This document shows positions 41,526 through 49,218 of a stretch of DNA of 51,076 nucleotides, one piece after another. The stretch's first letter is position 1. Every line of letters begins with the position of its first letter. The DNA comes from a virus. The notes beneath the pieces were generated by a model that was given only the letters and a program-made list of their open reading frames with translations, made no database searches and had not been told where the DNA came from. Location of the stretch: positions 1 to 51,076 of the IMG/VR virus record IMGVR_UViG_3300031997_000016, one strand, 5' to 3'. The position numbers and the translations under genes were made by a program.

Positions 41526-41939
41526 TTACTGTTCTTGTTCCTCATACTGAACACCTGGCTTGTTAATCACTCGCATTCTAGTACGTATAGCATCTCTTAA
41601 CTTATCATTCTCCTCTGTATGCCTATGTCCACAATCCCCAACAGGAAAAGTAATGGCCAACTCTGCTTGCTCTCTCTTGATAATGAGTTTATTCACAACC
41701 TTTACAAGAACCTCCTTAGCTACTTTACCCATCCACACTAGTCTCCCATAGTCGCGCCACTGCAAATCAGGCCCTTTGCTAAAATACAAATGTCCACCAA
41801 ATTGCCTCTGCAAAAACTCTAAGGATTCCTTGTTCGTATTGGTAATACTGAGTTGCAAGTTGTATCGAAGCCCAATGAAAATACATCCCTCTCCATCTAT
41901 CATTCCGGCAAGATAGAATAAATTACAATTTTCGCACAT
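41526..41939 (-). CDS. Freestanding LAGLIDADG homing endonuclease, 137 aa
   Basis: The motif FYLAGMIDGEGCIFIGLRYN (residues 8-27) is LAGLIDADG (LAGMIDGEG) and NTNKESLEFLQRQFGGHLYF follows as in the intron-encoded enzyme. Single motif, so likely a homodimer. No group I core was found on either side, so it appears to stand alone in the portal-scaffold interval. It begins 19 bases after the 43-aa basic gene and has a weak ribosome-binding site. Confidence 0.85.
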   Translation of the reverse strand: MCENCNLFYLAGMIDGEGCIFIGLRYNLQLSITNTNKESLEFLQRQFGGHLYFSKGPDLQWRDYGRLVWMGKVAKEVLVKVVNKLIIKREQAELAITFPVGDCGHRHTEENDKLRDAIRTRMRVINKPGVQYEEQEQ

Positions 41940-41958
41940 TACGTTGTCTCACTTGGGT

Positions 41959-42090
41959 CTATCTTTTAGATGATAATGCTTTCCTAGTTACATCTCTACC
42001 CTTGTGAACTCTCCGCCCATGCTTATCGTAGAGCTTGCCTTCCTTAAACTTGCGCTTGAGATAACGGAGCTTTTTAGACATTCTTCCCAT
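41959..42090 (-). CDS. Small basic protein, 43 aa
   Basis: ATG 42090 is one base beyond the portal stop, after GAGGGGAAG. The product (MGRMSKKLRYLKRKFKEGKL through KALSSKR) is strongly basic and helical. Like the 28-aa protein it could contact DNA or RNA. The endonuclease gene separates the two, suggesting insertion between former neighbours. Confidence 0.6.
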   Translation of the reverse strand: MGRMSKKLRYLKRKFKEGKLYDKHGRRVHKGRDVTRKALSSKR

Positions 42091-42091
42091 G

Positions 42092-43846
42092 CTACTTCCC
42101 CCTCGGCTTTTGCATTGCTTGCTCGCTCCCACCACCTAGCATTTGCTTGCTCATCTTCTGTCTAGTTGGCTGGCGAGGTGGCATAGTACCACTAGCCTTC
42201 TTCTCCATAACTCTCTTCATCACAGCTGCTCGATTAGGCCACTCAATTACCTCTAACACCTCTTCATCATCTATTATCTGAGAGTTGAATAACTGCATCG
42301 CTATTAAACCCTTCTGCCATTTAGTAGTGGCTAGAGAAGAGGTTGGCACTACTTTAAAAATAAAGTGCTCGTGAGCGGACTTGAGGGGGATATTGTGCTT
42401 ATCGAGAGATTCGAGTATATTCTTGCGTAGGTAGATAAACTGTTCATATCCCTCTCCCCCTCCCCAGAGATGGAATACTCTATCCTCACTAAAATACTCA
42501 AAAATACGAGAAATTAACTTCTGACCTATCTTCTTCTCCAGGGACTCCAGTTGTCTCGCCTTTAATCTAATCGCTGTTTGAGCTGCAGTCTGCAAGCTAT
42601 CTATTGCATTGCCACTGGTTACTTGACCAGGCTTCCTGCCCTCCATTACTTCTGTAATAGTAGAGATCTTCTCCATTGCTTGGGGAAGCATTTCCAGGAC
42701 TCTCATAATATAAGAGGGCATGGAAGGAGGATCTTTCCTATCAATCTTAGTCCCTGGGCGATACTTAACTAGTTGACCAGGGGCATTATTGAGCTTATTC
42801 CACTCATCTGGAGAAAGTGCAGTCTTCTCCCCCATCCAGATTCCATTCCCCATCGCTATGATATTCTCAACTACCCCAGCTAGTATCTTATTAAACATAA
42901 CCTGGGGCATCTCGTGCTTCATAATCTCGTTGAGACCGTAGGCATCGTCTACATTGAAATCCCAACTCATTGCATCATAAGGGAGATCACCATCCCAATA
43001 GGGGTTGACACTATCACTAACTATGCACCCTCCAGCGACCCTGATTACTCTCCAGTTAGGGTAGACTCTTACCATCTTTCCTTTTTCGTCTTTCTCCTTC
43101 TTCCTATCCTTAATCCAATACTCTCTCTTAATTGATCTAGGGATGGTACTTACTCGAGTTCTACCTTCTGTGCTCTTACCAAGAATCTTCCTAATTTTCA
43201 CATAAAGAGAATCACTCTTCTCAGTAGCTTGCTCAGAGAAGTCAGCTTTAATGTCATCTGCTCGCTTAGAATAGGTATCACGGAGCTCCTCTGTGGGGCA
43301 GACACCTTCAATAGCGAAATACTCCCCTGTATTAAGGGCATAAGTTCTCCTCACAAAGGGATCGAAGACACACATTCTAGGATCAACTATTACTGTATCA
43401 ATATCCCCTTTGCCAAAATTCAGGGACTTTACCCAAGGGACATTGGTATAAGCCATGCCGAAATACTGCTCATAGAATACCAACTCTGTGAGTTTATCCT
43501 CAAACATTCCCTCATCAAGGATGCCCATTATGGTAGAGGTGAGCACCTTGGCTACTTCTCCAAGGTCATCATCTTGGCCCATTACTACTGGCTTGCGGGA
43601 GAGCACTTGCATAGTAGGGCGGCCATCTGTGAGTAGGGCTGTCTTCTTCTCCACTATCGGGCCGATGAAGTTCATTACAGCATCGACTTTGTAACTGGGA
43701 CGTCGATCAGGCCACATCTTCCCCCTCTGGCCTAGGTCAACGTGACGCTTCCAGTCTACTGCGGCATCATCCCTAGCGGCAGCTCCTTCTTTCCAATAGC
43801 TACCTAGCTTATCTAAGAGTTCCTGCTCCCCTCTACTTATGCTCAT
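42092..43846 (-). CDS. Portal protein, 584 aa
   Basis: The length, position between terminase and scaffold, and blocks such as AAVDWKRHVDLGQRGKMWPD, DLPYDAMSWDFNVDDAYGLN, NKILAGVVENIIAMGNGIWM and VTSGNAIDSLQTAAQTAIRL match podovirus-type portal proteins. The C-terminus is Gln/Lys/Pro-rich. It should form the dodecameric ring at the capsid vertex for DNA packaging. The start overlaps the DUF2283-like gene by 14 bases. Confidence 0.85.
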   Translation of the reverse strand: MSISRGEQELLDKLGSYWKEGAAARDDAAVDWKRHVDLGQRGKMWPDRRPSYKVDAVMNFIGPIVEKKTALLTDGRPTMQVLSRKPVVMGQDDDLGEVAKVLTSTIMGILDEGMFEDKLTELVFYEQYFGMAYTNVPWVKSLNFGKGDIDTVIVDPRMCVFDPFVRRTYALNTGEYFAIEGVCPTEELRDTYSKRADDIKADFSEQATEKSDSLYVKIRKILGKSTEGRTRVSTIPRSIKREYWIKDRKKEKDEKGKMVRVYPNWRVIRVAGGCIVSDSVNPYWDGDLPYDAMSWDFNVDDAYGLNEIMKHEMPQVMFNKILAGVVENIIAMGNGIWMGEKTALSPDEWNKLNNAPGQLVKYRPGTKIDRKDPPSMPSYIMRVLEMLPQAMEKISTITEVMEGRKPGQVTSGNAIDSLQTAAQTAIRLKARQLESLEKKIGQKLISRIFEYFSEDRVFHLWGGGEGYEQFIYLRKNILESLDKHNIPLKSAHEHFIFKVVPTSSLATTKWQKGLIAMQLFNSQIIDDEEVLEVIEWPNRAAVMKRVMEKKASGTMPPRQPTRQKMSKQMLGGGSEQAMQKPRGK

Positions 43847-44027
43847 TAAACCTCTTTGGCTTAATATCTTTCAGATTTAAAATTGTTATTCCCACAACCT
43901 TACCTATTTTTTGCTTATATCGGACTAAGACAGGGATCATCATTTCTTCACAAATTGCAGGAGTTGGCTTGTTAAAGCTTATATATAGAACGTCTGCATG
44001 ATTGTCATAGTCACAAGTTACTTTCAC
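43833..44027 (-). CDS. DUF2283-like protein, 64 aa
   Basis: The core YDNHADVLYISFNKPTPAIC and KIGKVVGITILNLKDI match the compact DUF2283 pattern of unknown function (DVLYI.F then VGI.ILN). A GTG start at 44027 overlaps the previous stop. Both neighbours overlap, so all three are probably coupled. A structural or regulatory accessory role is not known. Confidence 0.75.
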   Translation of the reverse strand: MKVTCDYDNHADVLYISFNKPTPAICEEMMIPVLVRYKQKIGKVVGITILNLKDIKPKRFNEHK

Positions 44028-44278
44028 AGCTCCAACCAGCTCCTCTCAGGGACACTCTTTCCCTTTTTAGTGAAGTAATCACTCTCCACTTTCCAAGCAC
44101 GCTCTTCGCTATTGATCTCTTCCCTGTACTCCCTTTCATGAGGCAAGCTTACACTTCCCTCTGGACTGGGAAAGAGCTCCCTTGTTGCATCCTCATCAAT
44201 ATGGAGCTGGGAGAGATTCAGTTTCAATAGCTTCAGGAGTGCTTTTGCTAGCTTCAATCTCAGCTTTGAGTTGCTCAT
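44024..44278 (-). CDS. Hypothetical protein, 84 aa
   Basis: The N-terminus is a Lys/Leu-rich helix (LRLKLAKALLKLLKLNLSQL) followed by an acidic, charged tail. It overlaps the upstream gene by 83 bases in another frame, so the ATG at 44278 is only moderately supported; no later Met exists. The stop is coupled to the DUF2283-like start. No known family. Confidence 0.5.
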   Translation of the reverse strand: MSNSKLRLKLAKALLKLLKLNLSQLHIDEDATRELFPSPEGSVSLPHEREYREEINSEERAWKVESDYFTKKGKSVPERSWLEL

Positions 44279-44654
44279 CTCGTTTCTCTTTTGCTCTCTT
44301 ATCTCTCTCTACTCCACACTTCTCACCACAGACCTCTTGGCCTAGGCGAGTAGGGGTGAACTCCACTTGACAGATTGAGCATTGTTTAGAACTCGCCCCT
44401 GCCACTCCCCACTTCCAACTTCCATCAAGCATGGGAGAGGTAGCTGTGTTGCCCCTCAGTTCTGCTACCAAGAGTCCACAGACCAAGTGCCACTTAGGGA
44501 TGTGCAGGACGAAATCTGCAATCTCTACCAAGAACTCCTGATCTGGAACCTGGAGTTGAGATAGCAGCAGATTGGCTGCTTCCTCTAGCTCATCAAAACT
44601 AGGCCCAGGGACTTCGACAACTGGATTTAATGAGATAACCTGCTCCTCTACCAT
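44196..44654 (-). CDS. Zinc-binding protein near terminase, 152 aa
   Basis: CSIC and CGEKC (about residues 93-96 and 109-113) with an intervening TPTRLGQEV form a probable zinc finger, flanked by an acidic N-terminus and a basic helix (KRAKEKRDEQLKAEIEASKS). AGGAGG precedes the ATG. It lies right after the large terminase gene and before portal, a place where packaging accessory genes sit. No specific role is known. Confidence 0.6.
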   Translation of the reverse strand: MVEEQVISLNPVVEVPGPSFDELEEAANLLLSQLQVPDQEFLVEIADFVLHIPKWHLVCGLLVAELRGNTATSPMLDGSWKWGVAGASSKQCSICQVEFTPTRLGQEVCGEKCGVERDKRAKEKRDEQLKAEIEASKSTPEAIETESLPAPY

Positions 44655-44690
44655 TTTACCTCCTCTTACCTCAAATCTTGAGTTGAGAGC

Positions 44691-46472
44691 TCACATATTT
44701 AACCAAGCATTCTTCCCTTGATAGTAATCATCTGACTCGTGCATAGTTACATCTCTCATCCAACTATCATCATCCTCAGGCTTCTTAAACTTCATCTCTG
44801 GAGGATTGGAGAGAGCTTCCACAGTAAATGGTTTTAGCTTAGCTGCCATCGTCCTTAACAGGGATGACTCATCAAAAGAGTGACCTAGCACAAAGGTAGC
44901 TATCATAAATGCTATAACTAGATCATCCTCCCCTCCCCTATCGGCTGTGCCAGAGTCCCTGCCACTCTCATAGAGGACACGGATGAAAGAGTACATTTGG
45001 TCAATCAAATCACTAGACCTAATAACTAAGTAGTCCAAGTTGAGGCAGGCGCTCGTATAGTCACAGAGAAAGGACTTGGTAGACATATTATTATCCCACC
45101 CGAGTTTATCGGTGTGGTACTTTCCAAGCTTGTCAAAGTATTGCCATCTATAAAGATTCCAGTAGATGTCTTTGAGTTGGGTAAGGGTTGTAAGACCATG
45201 ATTGTTAATCTCCGGAGAGGCCAGGGCCTCATTATAGTAATTGCCGAGGAGAGCTATCTTTCTTGCAAATAGCACAGGATCAATTATCTCTTTATACTCG
45301 GCAACCTGTGTGACTACAAAATCTCCTTGTGGCACGAGTACCACTTCCATTCCAGCACAGTTGCCACCTTCCACTCCTCCAGTAGTGTCTGCCCCTAACA
45401 CATAGTCTCTACCAGGAAGGGGCATTTCCCAAATCTTAAGAGGGCCATCCTCATTCTCTATTAATCCATATTCTGAGATGTCTCCAATAAAGATAGGATC
45501 AATGATTGTGGACTCCCTGAGCTTCACAAGTTTATTTCTATTGAAGTAACACTTCCCACTTGAGATAAATGCTTCCTTATCAGTAGTGGGATACTCCTGA
45601 TGGAATAATTCCACATCTCCATCAAACTCCTTAATCATAAACCTTCTCCAGAATAACTGCTCTGGAGTAGCTTTATACTTCTTGATGAGATAACCTTCCT
45701 CTGGTTCAAGGGTAGCGAGTAGGTCACCCTTCATCTCGATAGAGGGAAAGGGCATCGAGTATTTAGGGAACTCAAGCCAGGAGAAGAAGATAGGATAGAA
45801 GTTATTTCTCTTCTTCTTGGCTTCCTTCCACTTCTCATGGAAATAATCTCCTTGCCCATTAGCTGTGGACTCAATAGCGAGGAAGGTACCTGGAGAATTG
45901 GGGATGGTAGGGATTACATTAGCGGCTACCTCACTACCATCTGGGTAGAAAGCAGCCTCACTTAGGTGACCATAGGTGTAGCCAGCAGAGCGAAGATCTT
46001 CCATCCTTCTAGCGGAGTATACTTCTATCTGTGAGCGCAGTCCTGGCTCGATTAACCTATTCTTGTCACTGGGATTCTCGAAGACTAGCTCATTCTTGGA
46101 GTAGAACCTAGTCATTGGACGCAGGGACGCCGGCAAGCACTCATAAAATAACTTGCTCATAGAGAAGATAGTATTCAGGGACTTTTTATTATGAGCGATT
46201 ATAAATGCTTGAGTGTTGGAGGTAGTGTGGACTCTGTGGAAGATTCTTGACTCAATATAGGTAGATAAGCCCTCTCTCCTTGCCTTGAGCACCATTATCT
46301 TAACATAACCAACTGTTTTGAATAGGTGCTCTACTGTTGCATCTAGTCTAACCTGGATGGGATTGAGAGCAAAGGGGATAATGGACTCAGGGTCGAGAAT
46401 CTTGATCTTGAGAAGGTTCTCTGCGTAGTATCTATACTCCCTGATTCTGGATAGGTCAAATTGAGTTATCAT
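44691..46472 (-). CDS. Terminase large subunit, 593 aa
   Basis: The Walker-A-like ATPase loop KARREGLST is at residues 63-71, and GHLSEAAFYPD carries the Walker B acidic pair. The nuclease domain shows VLGADTTGGVEGGNC (about residue 357-371), the NHGLTTL region and DRGGEDDLVIAFMIATF with the last acidic cluster. It packages DNA through the portal. No intron or intein interrupts it. TerL type suggests headful packaging is possible, but pac versus cos cannot be set from this alone. Confidence 0.93.
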   Translation of the reverse strand: MITQFDLSRIREYRYYAENLLKIKILDPESIIPFALNPIQVRLDATVEHLFKTVGYVKIMVLKARREGLSTYIESRIFHRVHTTSNTQAFIIAHNKKSLNTIFSMSKLFYECLPASLRPMTRFYSKNELVFENPSDKNRLIEPGLRSQIEVYSARRMEDLRSAGYTYGHLSEAAFYPDGSEVAANVIPTIPNSPGTFLAIESTANGQGDYFHEKWKEAKKKRNNFYPIFFSWLEFPKYSMPFPSIEMKGDLLATLEPEEGYLIKKYKATPEQLFWRRFMIKEFDGDVELFHQEYPTTDKEAFISSGKCYFNRNKLVKLRESTIIDPIFIGDISEYGLIENEDGPLKIWEMPLPGRDYVLGADTTGGVEGGNCAGMEVVLVPQGDFVVTQVAEYKEIIDPVLFARKIALLGNYYNEALASPEINNHGLTTLTQLKDIYWNLYRWQYFDKLGKYHTDKLGWDNNMSTKSFLCDYTSACLNLDYLVIRSSDLIDQMYSFIRVLYESGRDSGTADRGGEDDLVIAFMIATFVLGHSFDESSLLRTMAAKLKPFTVEALSNPPEMKFKKPEDDDSWMRDVTMHESDDYYQGKNAWLNM

Positions 46473-46475
46473 CTC

Positions 46476-46679
46476 TCACTTAATGGGAAGCTTCCCCAAG
46501 CAATCTTGCAGTTGAGACTTGGTAGTTGCACACTTCTCCATCACGTCAGCTAACACATCCTTCTTAATCAAGACATAACCCACAGGGACGGTTGCTCCAG
46601 TTGGAGTAGCAACTGGCGTGTGGACACAACTACATGCTATCAAGAAGCTGAGAGTAAGCAATAACAAGATCCGAGACAT
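46476..46679 (-). CDS. Small lipoprotein, possible o-spanin, 67 aa
   Basis: A signal sequence ending in a lipobox, LSFLIAC, places Cys 15 at the lipid-attachment site. The mature part is short and polar with VPVGYVLIKKDVLADVMEKC. A membrane-bound small lipoprotein close to a holin-like gene fits an outer spanin, but the pairing partner is not obvious. ATG 46679 is preferred over an upstream GTG. Confidence 0.55.
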   Translation of the reverse strand: MSRILLLLTLSFLIACSCVHTPVATPTGATVPVGYVLIKKDVLADVMEKCATTKSQLQDCLGKLPIK

Positions 46680-46887
46680 CTGCACCTTGGACACTTTCTC
46701 TAACCTCCCTTGCTAAGGTTAATAGTTGCATTAGATATTGGCGGCTAGCCTTAGCTTGCTTCACAGGGTCATCTTGAGTGAGATGGTTAATGAGCTTCAA
46801 TCCCTGCTCCAGAGCCCCTGCGATTGAAGTTACTCCTCCTCCCATGAGAGAGGAGGATACCATTTTCAATACATCTGATGCGTCCAT
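46630..46887 (-). CDS. Hypothetical protein, 85 aa
   Basis: The N-terminus is a Gly/Ser/Ala-rich amphipathic stretch (DVLKMVSSSLMGGGVTSIAG), followed by helices (KLINHLTQDDPVKQAKASRQ). It overlaps the lipoprotein gene by 50 bases and follows the holin-like gene by six bases. It may be a membrane-associated lysis accessory; no family is recognised. GAGG precedes the ATG. Confidence 0.6.
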   Translation of the reverse strand: MDASDVLKMVSSSLMGGGVTSIAGALEQGLKLINHLTQDDPVKQAKASRQYLMQLLTLAREVRESVQGADVSDLVIAYSQLLDSM

Positions 46888-46893
46888 GTTACC

Positions 46894-47073
46894 TCACTTT
46901 GTTGCTAGCGTACTCTTACTCGTGAAGTATCCAATCACTGCTCCACCTACGCAGACTAGAAAGGTTATCCAATTAAAGGGCTGAGAGCCTAGATAGGAAC
47001 GAACTGGCTCCAGGATCGCTAACAAGACAGCAATAATGTTCGTGATAATGTTAATGATCTTAGGACTTAACAT
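46894..47073 (-). CDS. Holin-like membrane protein, 59 aa
   Basis: Two hydrophobic segments, IINIITNIIAVLLAIL and FNWITFLVCVGGAVIGYFTS, are joined by a short loop, and a basic end follows. This size and topology are typical of class II-like holins. ATG 47073 follows AAAGGAGG. It lies beside the DUF5675-like gene, the usual place for lysis genes. Confidence 0.65.
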   Translation of the reverse strand: MLSPKIINIITNIIAVLLAILEPVRSYLGSQPFNWITFLVCVGGAVIGYFTSKSTLATK

Positions 47074-47093
47074 CTAGATCACCTCCTTTTTCT

Positions 47094-47474
47094 TTAACCT
47101 TCTTCCACAATCACTAACTCAACAGGTTCCTTCCTCAACCAAGCAGGGACGATGTACTTGAGCATGAGTCTCAGGAAAGCAGCAATGGAGCTACCTACCC
47201 AATCTTGTGCCCTTGATTCTCCTACCAAGATACAGTCCTGAGTATCCTTGGGAGCATTACCAATGTGAATCTCTATAAAATCATGCCCAGGGACTCCACC
47301 AAGCAAGGGCACTATCATATCATTATGAGGGGAGAAATAAGGTTCAAGGGGATAGATACCAATAGGGATAGGGGAAGATGGCTCGAGAGTAAAACACAAA
47401 TGGAGATCTCCTAGTAACAACTCTCCACTAGTTGAGTGCAAGCCACTAATCTTTCTAACAAGTTGAAGCCTCAT
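47094..47474 (-). CDS. DUF5675-like protein, candidate lysis enzyme, 126 aa
   Basis: GELLLGDLHLCFTLEP, PIGIYPLEPYFSPHNDMIVP and HDFIEIHIGNAPKDTQDCIL with VGESRAQDW match the DUF5675 pattern (IH.GN..~DT.GCI.VG), a family related to L,D-transpeptidase-like folds and often seen in phage lysis regions. The conserved His and Cys could be catalytic. No classical lysozyme, amidase or transglycosylase is found elsewhere, so this is the main endolysin candidate, but the family activity is not firmly known. Confidence 0.65.
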   Translation of the reverse strand: MRLQLVRKISGLHSTSGELLLGDLHLCFTLEPSSPIPIGIYPLEPYFSPHNDMIVPLLGGVPGHDFIEIHIGNAPKDTQDCILVGESRAQDWVGSSIAAFLRLMLKYIVPAWLRKEPVELVIVEEG

Positions 47475-47493
47475 ACTATCCTCCTAGAGATGT

Positions 47494-47522
47494 GGAGTCC
47501 CTGTGAGGAGTACAGGGACTCC
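47494..47522 (-). other. Perfect 11-bp hairpin between TerS and DUF5675 genes
   Basis: GGAGTCCCTGT and ACAGGGACTCC (47494-47504 and 47512-47522) form a perfect hairpin with a 7-base loop. No U run follows, so it is not a simple terminator. It may be a processing site, an attenuator or protect the ribosome-binding site of the DUF5675-like gene. Confidence 0.45.
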
Positions 47523-47540
47523 GAGAAAGGAGAAGGGAGA

Positions 47541-48161
47541 TCAATCCTTTACTGGCTCATTATCTTCTCCAGGTTCATCTTCAATTACATCTGGCTCCTG
47601 TTCATCTTCAGGAATATCTTCTTCCTCTACTTCTCCCTCCATAAAGGGAGATTCAAGAGAGAGTGGCTCCTCTTCCTTAGCTACGATGGGAGTCCTAATC
47701 TCTTCCCTTATAGTCGTGATTTCCCTCAACCTAGACTCATATCCTCCCTCTTCACCACCCTCTAGTGATCTAGCCGGCTTCATTATTCTAGCCGCAATGC
47801 TAACCATTGCAGTAGCACTTGATTGACGAGAGGGGAGGGGAATCTCATCATTATCAATAGTGGCATTATGCAAGTCTGCTCCCTTAAGAGCTCCCTCAAA
47901 TATCTTATTCTGGAGCTCGAAGATTTGCTCCTCCCTTCTCTTTTGCATCCTTCTCAATTCGAGTTGGAAGAGAGGGGACTGGATTATTTGAGAGAGTCTA
48001 GACTCATTAATCCCCATATCCCTGGCAATGTCCCTGTGTTTAATCCCTAGGCACAATCTCCTAGCAATTTCTAGATGTTTAGGGAGTATCTTGGTTAGAG
48101 GTTGCTGAGGGCTTCCCATTTCCTTCTTGGCAATAACTGTTTGCAGTTCTCCATTACTCAT
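47541..48161 (-). CDS. Small terminase subunit-like protein, 206 aa
   Basis: An N-terminal helix-turn-helix, HLEIARRLCLGIKHRDIARD then GINESRLSQIIQSPLF, is followed by a coiled coil (RRMQKRREEQIFELQNKIFE) and an acidic C-terminal tail (EEEDIPEDEQEPDVIEDEP). That layout, first in the late block and upstream of TerL, fits the DNA-recognising terminase subunit. ATG 48161 is the start; the alternate GTG at 48170 overlaps the -10 box. The ATG is about where transcription should begin, so the mRNA may be leaderless. Confidence 0.65.
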   Translation of the reverse strand: MSNGELQTVIAKKEMGSPQQPLTKILPKHLEIARRLCLGIKHRDIARDMGINESRLSQIIQSPLFQLELRRMQKRREEQIFELQNKIFEGALKGADLHNATIDNDEIPLPSRQSSATAMVSIAARIMKPARSLEGGEEGGYESRLREITTIREEIRTPIVAKEEEPLSLESPFMEGEVEEEDIPEDEQEPDVIEDEPGEDNEPVKD

Positions 48162-48168
48162 ACCAGTC

Positions 48169-48197
48169 ACTATAACTCATTGATTGGGGAATGTCAA
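48169..48197 (-). promoter_or_regulatory. Late promoter, TTGACA/TATAGT with 17-base spacer
   Basis: Read leftward, TTGACA (48197-48192) and TATAGT (48174-48169) are separated by 17 bases, a near-ideal sigma-70-type promoter. The next gene, terS, begins eight bases later, so its transcript may be leaderless. It is the only strong promoter seen ahead of the roughly 32-kb late block, and should drive lysis, packaging and structural genes. Confidence 0.8.
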
Positions 48198-48222
48198 GAT
48201 AATAATAAGGGAAGGGAGAGAT

Positions 48223-48284
48223 TGATAGCACTTGATGGCACTTGTTAGCAATAAGCGGATGGGGTTAGCACTTGATAGCACTTC
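48223..48284. repeat. Phased decamer (iteron-like) array upstream of the late promoter
   Basis: GCACTT occurs at 48228, 48238, 48268 and 48278, inside decamers of the form TTGATAGCAC and TTGATGGCAC, with TTGTTAGCAA as a third unit. Each pair is 10 bases apart and the two pairs 40 apart, placing all four on one helical face. The array starts about 30 bases before the -35 box. Its layout suggests binding of an activator of late transcription, or of the TerS protein as a packaging site. Confidence 0.65.
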
Positions 48285-48357
48285 CTACCCTCTAATCCAC
48301 AACTCAAAACTAGCCCGTAATTGCTGGCTAGAAAATTTTCTGAGTTATAGTGACTGG

Positions 48358-48575
48358 AAATTCTGGGCCAAATCTGGGCCAAATCTGGGTGAGGAATCCC
48401 TTGCCGTAGTTTTTCGCCAACCCAATCTACCCAATGGTAAGGAGGGTATTGTTGCATAAATCAAACAGGGGATAGTTGAATATCTCGTACAGGGTACAAA
48501 TAAACCTGTTGGTTAATTGAGACAATTATCTAGGATACACAGGAAGATGTGAAAACTTTCACTTATTGAAGGATT
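48358..48575. other. Non-coding spacer with short tandem repeat
   Basis: No convincing gene on either strand. It contains a 2.5-fold tandem repeat of ATCTGGGCCAA starting near 48363, and GATGTGAAAACTTTCAC at 48546-48562, whose TGTGAAAA motif recurs at 1197, 49391, 49480 and 50158. A regulatory role for these motifs is inferred. Confidence 0.4.
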
Positions 48576-48614
48576 AAAAATGGCACAAGCCTTGCAAGAT
48601 GCAAAGCCTGTGCC
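48576..48614 (-). terminator. Rho-independent terminator of the leftward control operon
   Basis: GGCACAGGCTTTGCA and TGCAAGGCTTGTGCC form a 15-bp stem with two G-U pairs and a 3-base loop, followed by ATTTTTAATC, reading leftward. It lies about 50 bases after the stop of the 48666 gene and insulates the late promoter from that operon. Confidence 0.88.
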
Positions 48615-48665
48615 AGTCTCTCAATTCGGGCAGTTTACCGACATACCCAGGTCATTCAGGATAGG

Positions 48666-49205
48666 TTACTTTGTCTTGATTGACTTTTCAAGACTGGCGA
48701 ACTGTACGGCCTTCAATCTCTTAGCAATCTCATTGATGTCTTTTTCAGGCTTGCCTGTTACATAGGCTTGCGTCAATTCAGCCATGATCTGCTTGGCATC
48801 TTGGCTCATTCCTTTGGTAGTGTCAAGAATTGCCCTATCTGTGGCATCAATTTTCTTGCCAGGGGATGGGACAATTTGCTCATGATCTGCTTCTACCCTT
48901 CTTGCATTGACATAGCCATCAAGAATGTTATCTTTGCTAACACTTGCCAAGAGGGCATCAAACGTTACAGGAAGGGGAAGGTCATATAAACAGGCTTCAG
49001 CTTGGTTCCCCCATTTGAATACTCGGCGCTCTACTACGATACCATTACTCTCACTGACCAAGCCTTTCTTACATACTAGATTCTTTTCGCCTTTCTTGTT
49101 ACTCGTGAATAACAGGCTTGACAAATCGCTTTTCACGAGCTCACGGATTAATTTCTTACTACCATCTACCATTTCAACTACTGCATCAGACTTTGCCTTT
49201 TCCAT
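48666..49205 (-). CDS. Hypothetical control-region protein, 179 aa
   Basis: ATG 49205 follows GGAGGT. The protein is charged and mostly helical: MEKAKSDAVVEMVDGSKKLI, a middle block NARRVEADHEQIVPSPGKK and a basic C-terminal helix (EIAKRLKAVQFASLEKSIKT). No DNA-binding motif was recognised. Sole placement between the early and late promoters, with its own terminator, suggests a regulator. Its base make-up is less purine-biased than neighbouring genes, so it may be an acquired element. Confidence 0.65.
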   Translation of the reverse strand: MEKAKSDAVVEMVDGSKKLIRELVKSDLSSLLFTSNKKGEKNLVCKKGLVSESNGIVVERRVFKWGNQAEACLYDLPLPVTFDALLASVSKDNILDGYVNARRVEADHEQIVPSPGKKIDATDRAILDTTKGMSQDAKQIMAELTQAYVTGKPEKDINEIAKRLKAVQFASLEKSIKTK

Positions 49206-49218
49206 AACATACCTCCAG

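Larger units (their letters stand above)
48163..48357. repeat. 17-bp inverted repeat flanking the late control region
   Basis: CCAGTCACTATAACTCA (48163-48179) and its exact complement TGAGTTATAGTGACTGG (48341-48357) flank a 161-base interval that holds the late promoter and iteron array. The left arm overlaps the late -10 and start site; the right arm offers a second, rightward TATAGT. The pair could be operator arms or divergent promoter elements, or a terminase-recognition site next to terS. Confidence 0.7.

Noticed and set aside
41370-41990. A second group I intron around the freestanding LAGLIDADG gene
   Set aside because: No P7-type pair or exon-joining solution was found, and the flanking small genes are complete.
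48580-48765. A 61-codon rightward frame
   Set aside because: It starts inside the strong leftward terminator and runs antisense to the 179-aa gene.
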